Positions 1 through 10,117 of a stretch of 64,000 nucleotides of DNA are shown here, piece by piece (positions within the stretch are counted from its first letter, which is position 1; every line of letters starts with the position of its first letter). The DNA lies in NCBI RefSeq assembly GCF_014850955.1, contig NZ_JACXSS010000001.1:4774001-4838000 (forward strand), read 5' to 3'. A program made the translations under genes and the position numbers. Source of the DNA: Methylomonas albis (GTDB taxonomy: Bacteria > Pseudomonadota > Gammaproteobacteria > Methylococcales > Methylomonadaceae). Under the pieces are notes generated by a model, which searched no databases, had not been told where the DNA came from, and saw only the letters and a list, made by a program, of their open reading frames with translations.

Positions 1-1108
1 TTTCAAGAAAAATACGCCTAGCGTTTGCGCCGAGCTGTCGCGCTTGCAAAGGGTTTTCCAGTAGAAATTTAGCTTTTTCAGCGAGATCCTCGGCATTGCC
101 CGGTTCAAATAACAGACCTGTTTCGCCATCCTTGATTATATCGGCCATACTACCTAGGCGAGAGGCGAGAACGGGCAGGCCGTGAGCAAATGCTTCAACC
201 AGCACCAACGGAAAACCTTCATACCACTGGGAGGGTAACACCAAAAAAGTAGCTTTTCGCATTAAAGCACTAACCTCAGCTGTAGTTTGCCGACCTAATG
301 CCTCGACATTGTTCCGCCCCAGCAACAATGACTCAAGGGGCCCGCTGCCAGCAACTTTCAACATATTTTTTTCGCTCAACGCTATCCATGCGTCCATCAA
401 TACTTTAATGCCTTTTTCCTTACTTATACGGCCTACGAACAATGCAAACTCGGAGGATAAGGGTGGGGATATCGTAAGTGACGAATTCAGAAAAGGATCA
501 TGTAAAAAATTAGCTTTAATAGCGATCTTATCTGCTGGAAATCCAGCGGCGATAAATTTAGACTTTGCAAATTCAGTCAGAGCGATGAAACGAGTGACCT
601 TATCCTGCCAAGTGCCTCGATTGCGATGTTGTGCGACCATATGCGCCACTACTAAACTGCCCAGCCTTGATCCACGATAACAAGCATACCAAGCCGCTTG
701 GTATGGCGAACGTGAGACGCATTGCTCACAAATATTACCATCGCGCATCAGCATCGCTCCTGGACAAATCAGCCGGTAATTATGTAGAGTCTGAACTACC
801 GGGATTCCTTCATCCAAGCAAGCATCATAGATAGATGGACTAATTTGCGGAAAAAAATTATGCACATGGACAACATCCGGTTGGAAATTTCGCAATTTCT
901 CCCTAGCAATCGCCCGAGCGGCTGGCGAATAGTTGGTATTTAACGCAGTTCCAATCTTGCCAATTAATCCATTTGGCAAGTCTTTATTGTCAACACTCCA
1001 TAACTCTACTTCATTATCGTATTTAGTTAATAAACTTACTTCCGCAGCGACAACATTATCTTCGCCTCCAGCCTGCTGGTAACTATTATGGACAACCAGA
1101 ATTTTCAT
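1..1108 (-). CDS. Glycosyltransferase family 4 (partial, C-terminus off window)
   Basis: A GT-B glycosyltransferase that probably adds one sugar to the lipid-linked exopolysaccharide repeat unit at the inner face of the membrane. I translated it by hand from the ATG at 1108: it starts MKILVVHNSYQQAGGEDNVV, has an HVHNFFP acceptor-side motif near residue 85, and a donor-binding EGFPLVLVEAFAHGLPV stretch with the E-x7-E signature near residue 310. About 369 residues are visible, and the frame is still open at base 1, so the last few tens of residues are missing. It is the most promoter-distal gene of the minus-strand polysaccharide locus seen here. The exact sugar cannot be told. Confidence 0.88.
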   Translation of the reverse strand, partial: MKILVVHNSYQQAGGEDNVVAAEVSLLTKYDNEVELWSVDNKDLPNGLIGKIGTALNTNYSPAARAIAREKLRNFQPDVVHVHNFFPQISPSIYDACLDEGIPVVQTLHNYRLICPGAMLMRDGNICEQCVSRSPYQAAWYACYRGSRLGSLVVAHMVAQHRNRGTWQDKVTRFIALTEFAKSKFIAAGFPADKIAIKANFLHDPFLNSSLTISPPLSSEFALFVGRISKEKGIKVLMDAWIALSEKNMLKVAGSGPLESLLLGRNNVEALGRQTTAEVSALMRKATFLVLPSQWYEGFPLVLVEAFAHGLPVLASRLGSMADIIKDGETGLLFEPGNAEDLAEKAKFLLENPLQARQLGANARRIFLE

Positions 1109-1192
1109 TGGATTGGGGGATATTGATATAAGGTTGAGGCGACCGCTAACTAAAAGGTTACCTATTTTATTGTTGAACTAAACCAACCAAGA

Positions 1193-2106
1193 TTAGGCCG
1201 CGTGTTTGCTTTTTATGAATTTAACGATGCGAGGCAAGAAAAATCGCCGTAAATGAACCAAATTTGGGAAATAAACAAGAATTCTGTTTATCCTGCTTTG
1301 CAAACCACTTTTAGCGCCAAAGAGGCCAAACTGATTAATCAGAATCTTTGGCGGAACTTCGATTGTAATACAATAATGTTCCGCCATCTTTCTTTTCTGA
1401 AAATGAATATAAATATATTCGTTATCTTCACCTGTTCCGTTTTTACAAAGTAGCTTGCCATGCGACCAGATAAAATATTGCCCCCAATGATTAGGATGGG
1501 CCGTCATATATAAGAAAGGAGATTTTGGATTTATATCGGCAATCAACTCTTCGCGAAACACCGGAAGCCCCATCGTTGCGAATATCTTATCGATGCCATT
1601 GGTTTCGTCAAAATTAAAAAAATTTTCAGATGAAAAAATATCTCGATAGCTAAGCGAATCGACAATATTTTTATATACACCATTATTTTCTTTTGAATTC
1701 TTATAAAGGGTTAAGTGACCTCTACGAAAAATTTTAACATACTGCGCCTGTTTCGCGACTTCCACTACTGGAGTTAAATCTCCAAATACCATATCAAAAT
1801 CACAATGCCCCACCAATCATAATTCTCCAAATAATCCACAAGCAACTCTCCATATGCCGGCTGAAAATCAGTAAGCTTATACGGTGAGTTAAGCGCTATC
1901 GGAAACGCAATAACAGATTGAAAGCGGACACGAATATCCTCGAATGTGGTCTTTATGATCCTGACATTAGAAGGTAGACTCAAGGGAGTATCAAAATCAA
2001 TGAAGAATAAAAAATCGACAAGTTTATTCACTCCACAAGAATATAAGAACAAATCAAAATAATCAGGGCGCTTACCGAAGTAAATATTCAAAATAATAAT
2101 TTTCAT
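1193..2106 (-). pseudogene. DUF6625 family protein, single-base frameshift
   Basis: The reading frame from the ATG at 2106 (MKIIILNIYFGKRPDYFDLF) runs to ENYDWWG. Near 1808-1811 it must shift by one base to continue as HCDFDMVFGDL and then RRGHLTLYKN to the stop at 1193. Joined, the two parts give about 304 residues, the usual length of DUF6625, a family often found in polysaccharide loci and resembling GT-A transferases (YDxWGHCDxDxxFGD is its typical core). The frame is restored by adding one G to the short G-run on the coding strand. It may be a true pseudogene or a base-call error. It lies between two glycosyltransferase genes on the same strand. Confidence 0.75.
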
Positions 2107-2131
2107 GCTTCCTCTTCTAAGGATTAATTGT

Positions 2132-3265
2132 TCATCCAACGGTATTAAAGTATTTTTGAATACCTTCAACAAAATTCAGCGCCATTTTTTCTATTGAAAA
2201 CAAATCACCACTTGCTAATGCATTATTTTGCAACTTAGCTAACGAGTCTTGCGATTCAAGAACATCAACTATCGCTTGTGCGTAATCTTCTTCAGAGTGT
2301 TTAGTCATTACGCCATTAAAGCCATGCTGTAGGTATTCAATTTCCGGACTGTGATTGGGTATATCGCTAGTAAATAATGGCAGACTTGCAGTAAAAGCAT
2401 CCAATATAGCTAAACCGACAAGACCGGGGCATAAAAACAATTCTGCAGACTTAAAAGCCACCGCTTTTCGATCGCCAAACAACGACCCTAAATATTTGAC
2501 AAATGAATATCGATTCGCAAACTCTTCTACTAAAATACGATCTTTGCCATTACCAACTACCAACAGCACAAAGTCAGGATTTTTTCGATGGATTATTAAT
2601 GCGGCGGACAATAAAAATCTGATTCTCTTATCCGCGTATAGGCTGCCGCAAAACAATCCGATTCTACCATTTTCACCAATAGCTAAAGATTGTCTAAACT
2701 GGATTACACATTCCGGTAATTGCAAAGCGAGTAACTGTTTGAACTCCGAAGTATCGATGCTATTATTCAACACAGTAATTTTTGAGCTTTGATAACCTAA
2801 TTCGCCTATATAGTTTGCTACACCTTGCGTATAGGCAAACCACCAGTCACATTGCGTTGACAGCTTCTTTTTTAATTGTTCTCTCCAACTACGTGGATTA
2901 CCTTGCCTATTTTGACCATGACCCCAGTAAGCAAAATGCTTACAATGGATCTTTCTAAAAAGAATTAGTATATAATTGTGAAAATGTTTGTTAGCCTGTT
3001 CCGTGATGATTAGATCCCCCCATAAAATGTGGGACAAGGCATTATCTAAAAAATGTAATTTACCACCAAAAAACCAAAGACTCTTTTCTATTCGACAAAA
3101 TTGATTACCCAAAACAACATTATCGCCTTTGCTTTGCTCATGTGGTGGTGGACTGCCACAAACGACTCGTAGCTCGTGCCCTTGCTCTGCAAGTAGTTTC
3201 CCCATTAATTCAAACAGCGGCACTCGATATTGTTTTAACATGGGCTGAAATATAACTATTTTCAT
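2132..3265 (-). CDS. Glycosyltransferase (GT4-like)
   Basis: A 377-residue GT-B enzyme predicted to transfer a sugar during exopolysaccharide repeat-unit assembly. The start at 3265 gives MKIVIFQPMLKQYRVPLFEL, the usual N-terminus of this group; an upstream in-frame start would add about 19 residues with no family resemblance. A glycine-containing acceptor loop is followed by a Rossmann half with GLFCGSLYADKRI near residue 215 and a C-terminal donor-site region (CPGLVGLAILDAFTASLPLF) near residue 300. The E-x7-E signature is weaker than in the neighbouring GT4 enzymes: an Asp takes the place of the second Glu. It sits 25 bases upstream of the DUF6625 gene, so they probably share a transcript. 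Confidence 0.82.
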   Translation of the reverse strand: MKIVIFQPMLKQYRVPLFELMGKLLAEQGHELRVVCGSPPPHEQSKGDNVVLGNQFCRIEKSLWFFGGKLHFLDNALSHILWGDLIITEQANKHFHNYILILFRKIHCKHFAYWGHGQNRQGNPRSWREQLKKKLSTQCDWWFAYTQGVANYIGELGYQSSKITVLNNSIDTSEFKQLLALQLPECVIQFRQSLAIGENGRIGLFCGSLYADKRIRFLLSAALIIHRKNPDFVLLVVGNGKDRILVEEFANRYSFVKYLGSLFGDRKAVAFKSAELFLCPGLVGLAILDAFTASLPLFTSDIPNHSPEIEYLQHGFNGVMTKHSEEDYAQAIVDVLESQDSLAKLQNNALASGDLFSIEKMALNFVEGIQKYFNTVG

Positions 3266-3572
3266 GAAAGTCCGAGCTGATGATCTGTCATTTTTATTGA
3301 CGGCGTTATTGCAATTGACCAAAGAGACCTAATAACACCGACTTTGGTGACTATAGCCAATCTTTTGCCCTCGTCCCACCGTAAAGGGGATATTTTCTTG
3401 TGCCGGCTTGAGCTTAACCGCATCAACGCCTGAACCGACCCGCGCCGTAACAAATGGTCTAATGCATTTAGTAGAGTCTAAAACCTATTGTTATAAACCT
3501 TCCGAACAAGCTTTGATAGGTAAATAGCAGAATGCCCAATACACCATTAGCTATTTAACTATCAATAGAAAA
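3266..3572. other. Intergenic, no gene recognised
   Basis: About 300 bases between a glycosyltransferase and a methyltransferase gene on the minus strand. Short open frames on the minus strand (around 3262-3453) have no recognisable motif or good start. The composition between 3360 and 3450 is less AT-rich than its surroundings, which hints at an old inserted fragment, but nothing in it can be identified. Confidence 0.4.
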
Positions 3573-4337
3573 TCACACGTAACATACCGGGACAATATCA
3601 ATATGTTTTTCACCCAGCATAGAGAGTCGTAGAGGACAATCTTTAGTTGGCCAGCCCTCCCTATCCTCATAAATAAATAACTGATATTTACTTGGTAGAG
3701 AATCAGAGGAGATCGCATCTACTTTCGAAAAATAACGCTCATATCTTTTAAAATAATCAAAGCCAGGCGCCCGCACATGATAGTCTTCTTCTGGATTTGG
3801 CTCAGGGTACTCAATCGTTTTTTCAGCTACTATTGGGACTGGCAGTATCGCTATGCCGTTCGGCTTTAGAATTCTATAAATTTCTGAGATAGCCTTTTCA
3901 TCGTCAGGCACATGTTCCAATACATGTGAAGCAAAGACAAAATCATATGTATGATCGTCAAACGGAAGTTGCTGCAGATCGACATTGTGATCAACGCCCT
4001 TCATATTTAAATCCGCAGTCTCATATTGACCAAAACGCTTACTAAAAAAATCGCGGAAGAATGATTCGGGGGCAAAATGAAGCATTTTCAGATTACCAGA
4101 GTTAATCTGTTTTAACACGTCATTTACGACAAGAAACTGAATTCTTTGCCTTTCTCCGGAATTGCAATTTGGACATTTTGCGTGTTTTCTTGGGCCAGTT
4201 GAGCCAATAATATCTAGAAAAGGACCATCGTAACCACAAAGAGGACATTCAAACCTCTCCCTATGTGGATCACGAAGATTCAAAATCAATAAATCAATTT
4301 TATTCTTTAGCCTGTGAACGTGGTCTTTTGGTGTCAT
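3573..4337 (-). CDS. Class I SAM-dependent methyltransferase with N-terminal zinc ribbon
   Basis: A 254-residue methyltransferase. The N-terminus carries CPLCGYDGPF (near residue 31) and CPNCNSGERQR (near residue 54), four cysteines able to hold a zinc ion. The Rossmann domain follows: a diverged motif I around MLHFAPES, then DLQQLPFDDHTYDFVFASHVLEH, the motif II/III region typical of Methyltransf_11. I chose the ATG at 4337 because AAGGA sits about 7 bases upstream; the frame extends to a TTG at 4361. Family members in glycan loci usually O-methylate sugars. The acceptor here is unknown. Confidence 0.8.
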   Translation of the reverse strand: MTPKDHVHRLKNKIDLLILNLRDPHRERFECPLCGYDGPFLDIIGSTGPRKHAKCPNCNSGERQRIQFLVVNDVLKQINSGNLKMLHFAPESFFRDFFSKRFGQYETADLNMKGVDHNVDLQQLPFDDHTYDFVFASHVLEHVPDDEKAISEIYRILKPNGIAILPVPIVAEKTIEYPEPNPEEDYHVRAPGFDYFKRYERYFSKVDAISSDSLPSKYQLFIYEDREGWPTKDCPLRLSMLGEKHIDIVPVCYV

Positions 4338-5005
4338 GAAGGTATCCTTATATATTGACAATTATCGAAAAATTTAAATTTCGTTAGTAAAATAGCACCA
4401 TAGCTAAACTTTTTACTAATGAACTGGTACTAAAGTGTAATTGTGCAACCCAATTTTTTTTATATCTTGATTGCCTTCAAATATATTAACTTATGTGACC
4501 GATGTAGAATTGAAGACTTACCAAAATTTTATAACGTTGACTATCACAAACAAGCCCCATGAACATTCCAACTTATTGTATATTTTAAATAGTTATACAA
4601 ATATGCAATGGCGAATCTATAGTAGATAAGCGCTCAAACTAAAAATCTACATCCTTCATAGCTTCATAGATACCTTTCGCTAATGCCAAATCTTTAGTCC
4701 TAATAGTACCGTGAGCGCCAGCTGCATCGCTCTAAATAATCTATATCCACACTAATAGAGCATCAGATTAAATTAGAAACGTTAAAAATGAAGCCTAATT
4801 TTTTTACTTTTGTTAGCGCTGGAAAATTTATAACATTAGAAGTTGAGCCTCTGATTAATGCAGTTTTTCAAGAAAAACAGATGCGCAAGCTATTGATTTA
4901 ATAGTTGCCAAAAATTCGAGATAACGAATTAATCAGAGGTTCCTTAAGTAGTTAGATTGAATGCTCTTAAATAAAAAATAACGAAAATACCGCCTATTCC
5001 ATCCG
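4338..5005. other. Long AT-rich intergenic region with degenerate fragments
   Basis: Nearly 670 bases without a credible gene, inside an otherwise packed locus. On the minus strand around 4642-4725 a short frame reads AAGAHGTIRTKDLALAKGI and then a stop soon after, which looks like the C-terminal scrap of a lost gene I cannot identify. Between 4848 and 4939 a 12-base perfect inverted repeat (CCTCTGATTAAT / ATTAATCAGAGG) bounds a 92-base segment, the layout of a small transposon remnant. The promoter of the methyltransferase must also lie here, but I cannot place it. Confidence 0.5.
4848..4939. repeat. Inverted-repeat-bounded segment, possible MITE remnant
   Basis: CCTCTGATTAAT at 4848-4859 and its exact reverse complement at 4928-4939 enclose 68 bases with no coding content. 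The similarity continues weakly outside the 12 bases. This is the layout of a miniature inverted-repeat element or of the joined ends of a deleted insertion sequence. No target-site duplication is evident. Confidence 0.45.
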
Positions 5006-6208
5006 CTACAAACCAATTCGTCTATTAAAGAAAGCTCTCACACGATAAGTATGCCTTTCAGTTAATAAAGATAAGGTCCAAGCTATCACAACACAAATAA
5101 CAAGAAATAATAAAGCCGTTAACCACTGATGGTAGTACCTGGGAATATCGTGCCATCCATACCCAAAGTTGCTTTTTAGCGCTGCACACATAAACATAAG
5201 TAGTGGCACATGTATTGCGTACAATGAATACGAGAAACCACCTAATTTGCCATGCCCAGCCCAATTCAATAGTGACCAGTTAACTTTATTATATTGTAAA
5301 GAGCACAGCACATTTGCGAATAAAATTGCGATTATAATTTCAAACAAAAAGCCATATGGCCCAAATATTACTGATGACCGAACCACCAATCGGATTAAGA
5401 TCAACATTGCAATAAAAATACAAAATTCCACAAATGGTGAATTAACAAAGGACCTTTCTCTCTTCACAGAAAAAACCGCACCAATACTCCACAAAACAAA
5501 TCCAACAAAATGCCATTTTGAAGCCAAAGACATTGAAATAATAAGGCAGAGTCCAACTCCAAATAAAAACCATGTTTTCAGAGACCTGTGATAGAGAATT
5601 GGCGCTAAAATTAGAGGGAATGTCATATAGTACCAGAATTCATTTGCAAGGGTTTCTAGGGGACCGTTTGTACCCAAAATATCGCAAAATAAATTTTGTA
5701 GATTTAATAATGAACCAACTATTGAAAAAATAAAGGCCGATTCTGACTGACTATTAAGCTTCTCTAAATGCTCGCTATAAACACCTGATGCCGAGAAAAG
5801 ACCCATACCCAAGTAATCCAAAGAGCTCCCGACAACCAATACGGGAATAAGGACAAGATAAATCCTAGTTATACGAGCGACAAGATATTTTTTTGTATTA
5901 AATTTTTGCCCATTTAGCGCCTTTTTTAGGACAGGACCACCCACCAAAAAACCACTCAAAACAAAGAATACAACAACCCCCCAATGCGCAAAACCACATA
6001 CAAATCCCCAAAGATAACTTTCTATGGTCCTATCGGGAGATGGTATTTTGTCTAATACGACAAACATCCTATTATTTAAGTGAGTTAGTATAACAAAAAA
6101 CGCAGACACCCATCTGGCAGCATCTAAAAAGGAAGATAGCCCATGGTTATACTCGGAGTTTCCGCGAATCAATGGATCAGTTTCAACATTAATAGCGTTA
6201 TATTTCAT
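5006..6208 (-). CDS. Acyltransferase family 3, membrane (OafA-like)
   Basis: A 400-residue polytopic inner-membrane protein of the acyltransferase-3 family, which usually O-acetylates surface polysaccharides. Seen in the sequence: LDAARWVSAFFVILTHLNN near residue 28, containing the family's RxxxxxxVxxxH pattern, then WGVVVFFVLSGFLVG near residue 76 and about ten hydrophobic helices. The C-terminus (YSLYAIHVPLLMFM) is the family's last conserved patch. It is the first of two such genes in this locus; the other is at 11481-12524. A 35-base gap separates it from the upstream glycosyltransferase, so co-transcription is likely. Confidence 0.87.
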   Translation of the reverse strand: MKYNAINVETDPLIRGNSEYNHGLSSFLDAARWVSAFFVILTHLNNRMFVVLDKIPSPDRTIESYLWGFVCGFAHWGVVVFFVLSGFLVGGPVLKKALNGQKFNTKKYLVARITRIYLVLIPVLVVGSSLDYLGMGLFSASGVYSEHLEKLNSQSESAFIFSIVGSLLNLQNLFCDILGTNGPLETLANEFWYYMTFPLILAPILYHRSLKTWFLFGVGLCLIISMSLASKWHFVGFVLWSIGAVFSVKRERSFVNSPFVEFCIFIAMLILIRLVVRSSVIFGPYGFLFEIIIAILFANVLCSLQYNKVNWSLLNWAGHGKLGGFSYSLYAIHVPLLMFMCAALKSNFGYGWHDIPRYYHQWLTALLFLVICVVIAWTLSLLTERHTYRVRAFFNRRIGL

Positions 6209-6243
6209 TGCGAATCACCACCTTACTATAATTGCCTACTAAT

Positions 6244-7371
6244 TTAATCGCTTTTAGTTAAAATTTCATCATAAATATTTTCTAACTTAGCCGAGCAATT
6301 AATAATGTCAAACTTATTGACAACAAACTGGCGAGCTTTTTTTGCTTTTAGCACAAGATCGTCAGGATTTGAAAACAGCTCATCTACTTGAAACGCCAAA
6401 GACATATAATCATTCTCTTCAAATAATAAGCCCGTTTCATTTTCAATTATAGCCTCCGGTATTCCGCCCGAACGAGTTGCAACCACGGGCAATCCGCAAG
6501 CCTGCGCCTCGATTAATGCAATCCCAAATGCTTCAGTCTGTCCTTTTGAGTCTTGTCTACTAGCGTGAATGTACAATGATGCCTTACCAAGTTCGGCTAG
6601 GACTTTATCATGGGATAATGCACCGAGCCATTCAATATGATTGGAAACTCCAAGTTCGTCCGCAAGCCGTTTTAGCGTCTCAGTTTCCGACCCGGAGCCA
6701 ATCTGAATTAAATGTAATCCAGGATATTTGACTATAAGGGCTGGTAATGCTCTCAAGATAGTATCAACTCCTTTCCAATTTACATGTCTTGATATATTAA
6801 TGAGTCGGTACGCTACTTTGGCGTTTATTCCTGGCACAAATTTTTCTGTATCAACCCCTATATAATGAACCAGGAGCTTATCGGCAGGATACCCTTTATT
6901 GATTAAACAATTTTTTAAAAATTCGGAAACCACAATAATCCGCGAGGCATAGCGAATTAGCCCCTTTTCTCTAAAAAGAAACAGAATATTGGATAACTTT
7001 CTTGAACAGAGCATGGCGCCACGAGATTGCTGAGCATCAAAACCATGGTATGTCACCACCAAAGGCAATTTATTTCGCTTTACAAATGGCAAAATCATTG
7101 CCGCATCTGGTCCAAAATGGGCATGAACCAATTGCGGAATCTGCGCAAGCTTTGCCAGACCGAACAAGGTAAAAACAACTTTCTTCCAAAAACTGGTCGC
7201 ACCGATTAAACATACAGCGTTAAATCCTGTCAAGGACGCTGGGTTAGTAGTGGTAGCATCTCTATACCATATCACCGGGATATAATGACGCAAGCCAGAC
7301 AGCTGGCTAGGTATAAAAGCTTCAGACGGAAGTAGATAAACCGTACGATAAATTGCAATTAATTTTTCCAT
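6244..7371 (-). CDS. Glycosyltransferase family 4 (WcaL/AmsK-like)
   Basis: A 375-residue retaining GT-B enzyme for exopolysaccharide assembly. The start at 7371 gives MEKLIAIYRTVYLLPSEAFI; the frame opens 15 codons earlier at a TTG with no better ribosome site. Motifs: VHAHFGPDAA near residue 85, NISRHVNWKGVDTILRAL near residue 205 (start of the donor half), HASRQDSKGQTEAFGIALIEAQACGLPVV near residue 270, where the E-x7-E residues contact the nucleotide sugar. The insertion SKGQTEAFG is typical of the WcaL/AmsK subgroup, which often adds a terminal galactose-like sugar, though that is only an analogy. Confidence 0.87.
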   Translation of the reverse strand: MEKLIAIYRTVYLLPSEAFIPSQLSGLRHYIPVIWYRDATTTNPASLTGFNAVCLIGATSFWKKVVFTLFGLAKLAQIPQLVHAHFGPDAAMILPFVKRNKLPLVVTYHGFDAQQSRGAMLCSRKLSNILFLFREKGLIRYASRIIVVSEFLKNCLINKGYPADKLLVHYIGVDTEKFVPGINAKVAYRLINISRHVNWKGVDTILRALPALIVKYPGLHLIQIGSGSETETLKRLADELGVSNHIEWLGALSHDKVLAELGKASLYIHASRQDSKGQTEAFGIALIEAQACGLPVVATRSGGIPEAIIENETGLLFEENDYMSLAFQVDELFSNPDDLVLKAKKARQFVVNKFDIINCSAKLENIYDEILTKSD

Positions 7372-7462
7372 TCGGAATTTTACGTATTTCAATATAAGTC
7401 TTGTGTTGATAAGCAAAACACATAAGCTTAATAAAGCTTATGTAAATTTTTTTCATAAAAAC

Positions 7463-8455
7463 TCATCGGTATGAATGAGATGGCCTCATACAAAAAATAT
7501 ATATTTTTTTTAAGGCGAAATATAATTCTGGAAAATTTAATAAAAACTTTTCTTTCAGTGAAAATACCGTGTTTTTTTTGTGACACTTAAATGTATCAAG
7601 CACAATACTTGGTAAAAATACGCAAGTGTCAGCGCACATATCAATTAAAAAGAATAGCGAAGAATTGACATACCTTGCCCTTATAAGCTGAATTTCGGAT
7701 TTTTCTACATCTACTATTTTGTCCAACACATTTAGCGTGCTGTTTAAGGCATCTATTCGAGGTGAAAAATCGATGATGTGTTTTGATCTCGTCAAAGAAC
7801 CCTCCCTAACCCTTTGCGAGTATAAAATATTTTCAGTTCTATAGGTTGCTTTACTGATTAAATAAGCACTCATGGTTATAATATGATCTTCATGAAGTCT
7901 CCCATAAAATTTGAGACCATTATCAGTGATAATATTTTTCCTGATAATATATGTCCATGATGCTGCGGTATAACTATTGCGGACAAGCAGATCGGAAAGG
8001 GCAATTTTAGCGCTAGGAAGCCAACCAGACGCATGATGAACAGTCTTATTCCCCTTATAACCATTTTCATAAAAAAACTCAGAACTAAAGCAAAACATAT
8101 CAATATTACTATCTTCTCGTAGTTTGCCGTCGAAGGTTTCAAAAAAACCTGGCAAGACAATATCATCTGAATCGCAAAAAAATATATAATCACCACAAGC
8201 TAAGCTAACGCCATGATTTCTTGCTTCGCCGGCACCTTTATTTTCTTGAGAAATTATTTTTATAAGACCATTACCCTCATACCTCTCCAAAAGAATACCT
8301 TTTGTATTATCAGTTGACCCATCATCAATTATTATGATTTCTTGTGGCTTAACACTTTGACTCAAAAGCGATTCAATTGTTTCTACAATATAATTTTCAA
8401 TGTTAAACGCAGGGATAATGACCGACACCGGCGTATTTACTTTGGCACCATTCAT
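7463..8455 (-). CDS. Glycosyltransferase family 2
   Basis: A 330-residue inverting GT-A enzyme. It begins VSVIIPAFNIENYIVETIES and continues with IIIIDDGSTDNT and an FFCDSDDIVLPGFF box, which is the DxD-type metal/nucleotide-sugar site near residue 95. An HEDHI motif around residue 189 fits the catalytic base region. The ATG at 8455 is the only reasonable start. The C-terminal 100 residues are variable. It probably adds a sugar to the growing polysaccharide on the cytoplasmic face. Confidence 0.88.
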   Translation of the reverse strand: MNGAKVNTPVSVIIPAFNIENYIVETIESLLSQSVKPQEIIIIDDGSTDNTKGILLERYEGNGLIKIISQENKGAGEARNHGVSLACGDYIFFCDSDDIVLPGFFETFDGKLREDSNIDMFCFSSEFFYENGYKGNKTVHHASGWLPSAKIALSDLLVRNSYTAASWTYIIRKNIITDNGLKFYGRLHEDHIITMSAYLISKATYRTENILYSQRVREGSLTRSKHIIDFSPRIDALNSTLNVLDKIVDVEKSEIQLIRARYVNSSLFFLIDMCADTCVFLPSIVLDTFKCHKKNTVFSLKEKFLLNFPELYFALKKIYIFCMRPSHSYR

Positions 8456-8552
8456 TACTAAAAATACTCCAGCGTCAGCTTATAAAAATAGTTCTTTCCA
8501 GACTGATCCAGCAAAACTTTCGGGGATTCCATATAACTCATAATTGTATTTT

Positions 8553-10082
8553 TTAAAATATCCTCAAAAATCGCCTCATAAACCTTCTCATTTCTACTGT
8601 AAAAATAAAATAACAAAACCCGGCAACCATAAATATAGTTAAAGTTTTTTGCGTAGCTAAGCTCAAAAAATCATAGTATTTATTACCGCACTCAGGAAAT
8701 ACTAAAGGGATTTGCTCAACTAGATAAATTGAAGCTAACGATATTGCCATATACTTAAATACCCTAAAGAAGTAATATATTATCTCCTCCGGCATAAACT
8801 CCTTAAATAGAAAAATTGGCTTCCATACCCCTATTATCAAAAGCGTACTTACGAACCCACCTAACGGTATACCCACAATACCATAACGTTGGCCAGCAAC
8901 CGTTGCCACTGCGATGTTTAGAACCGCTTCAGTAATAGGCGCCCACACATCTTTAAATAATCCACACGCACTAATAAACTCATCATTTGTTTTTCTTGTG
9001 AGCATGATAAATAGATTCAACATAAGAATTGCTTTTATGTCATAGGACAATATAAATGAATCATTTAGCCAGACAGCAATAAATAAATCTATTGTAGTAT
9101 AAGTCGCGTATACCATGCATGTTGCAATCCAGTATCTTGAAACCTGTAACTCCCAATATACTTTTAATATTTTACTGTTATTTTTTTCCGCCACCAAACT
9201 ACCAACCGCCGCATTTGTACTATCAAAAATGCTACTTAGTAACGTATAAATTGATGACGTTATCAATGTATAATTCGTATATTTTGTAACCATTGTTAGA
9301 TTAGAAAACACATATACAAGTATTCCGGAAACCTGCTGCAAAACTACGGCGCTAAATTTATGGAAAAATGCTTGCTTTGCTTTTTGATATATAAACTCAT
9401 ATTTTTTAGTTAAGGCCTTACCAGCTTTTGTGCTTGAAGCAAGATAAGGATATATTTTTTTTATCTGCCTATTGATAAATAAAGAATATAAGCACAAGAA
9501 CACAAACTCAAGCAATAACCAACCATAAACGCCGTAATCTACATATGTTAAGCATAATATTTGCGATATTATTTTTGTGATTTTTACTATATTGAAAAAC
9601 TTTACTTTTACGTAATTTTTTTGATCTGCGGCAAGCAAAGCTTCTTTGTAGTTAACAAAAAAACCTAACAAGGTTGTGAGCAAATAAGTGAAGAAAGTAG
9701 CCCATATTATTTCATTTGAAAAACCGCTACCCTTAAAAAAATATGGCATAGACACTGCCAAAGCCGCACCGCAAATCAATACAAACCAACCAATCCTGTT
9801 ATAAATAAATGCGAGCACTGAGAGTACTTCGTTAATACCTTCCCGATTTTTTTCATAGATCGGCTTATACAGGGAAAATGCTATAACTGAAGAAAAGCCC
9901 ATTTCAGCCAGATTTAAAAACCCCATTATATTCATCATTGCACTGGTCAATCCGACAAAATCGGCACCCAGATGCTTAATAAATATACTCCTTGCCACAA
10001 AGGTTGAAGCAAGCAATAAAAAATAAAAAAGCAAACTTATTTTTGCGTTTTTTATAGCCTTTTCCAGCCGTGATTTACCCAT
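8553..10082 (-). CDS. Polysaccharide flippase, Wzx-like (MOP superfamily)
   Basis: A 509-residue integral membrane protein with about 12-14 hydrophobic segments, beginning after a short basic N-terminus (MGKSRLEKAIKNAKISLLFY). The length, helix count and an opening such as VARSIFIKHLGADFVGLTSAMM are those of the polysaccharide-transport branch of the MOP flippases. It should flip the undecaprenyl-linked repeat unit to the periplasm. The polymerase-like gene lies just upstream on the same strand, as in Wzx/Wzy loci. The sequence is very AT-rich compared with the core genes further right. Confidence 0.85.
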   Translation of the reverse strand: MGKSRLEKAIKNAKISLLFYFLLLASTFVARSIFIKHLGADFVGLTSAMMNIMGFLNLAEMGFSSVIAFSLYKPIYEKNREGINEVLSVLAFIYNRIGWFVLICGAALAVSMPYFFKGSGFSNEIIWATFFTYLLTTLLGFFVNYKEALLAADQKNYVKVKFFNIVKITKIISQILCLTYVDYGVYGWLLLEFVFLCLYSLFINRQIKKIYPYLASSTKAGKALTKKYEFIYQKAKQAFFHKFSAVVLQQVSGILVYVFSNLTMVTKYTNYTLITSSIYTLLSSIFDSTNAAVGSLVAEKNNSKILKVYWELQVSRYWIATCMVYATYTTIDLFIAVWLNDSFILSYDIKAILMLNLFIMLTRKTNDEFISACGLFKDVWAPITEAVLNIAVATVAGQRYGIVGIPLGGFVSTLLIIGVWKPIFLFKEFMPEEIIYYFFRVFKYMAISLASIYLVEQIPLVFPECGNKYYDFLSLATQKTLTIFMVAGFCYFIFTVEMRRFMRRFLRIF

Positions 10083-10117
10083 AATTTTTATAAACCTAAA
10101 CCAATTAACACATTATC

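Noticed and set aside
3262..3453. 63-codon minus-strand frame before the glycosyltransferase
   Set aside because: No recognisable motif; overlaps the glycosyltransferase start in another frame.
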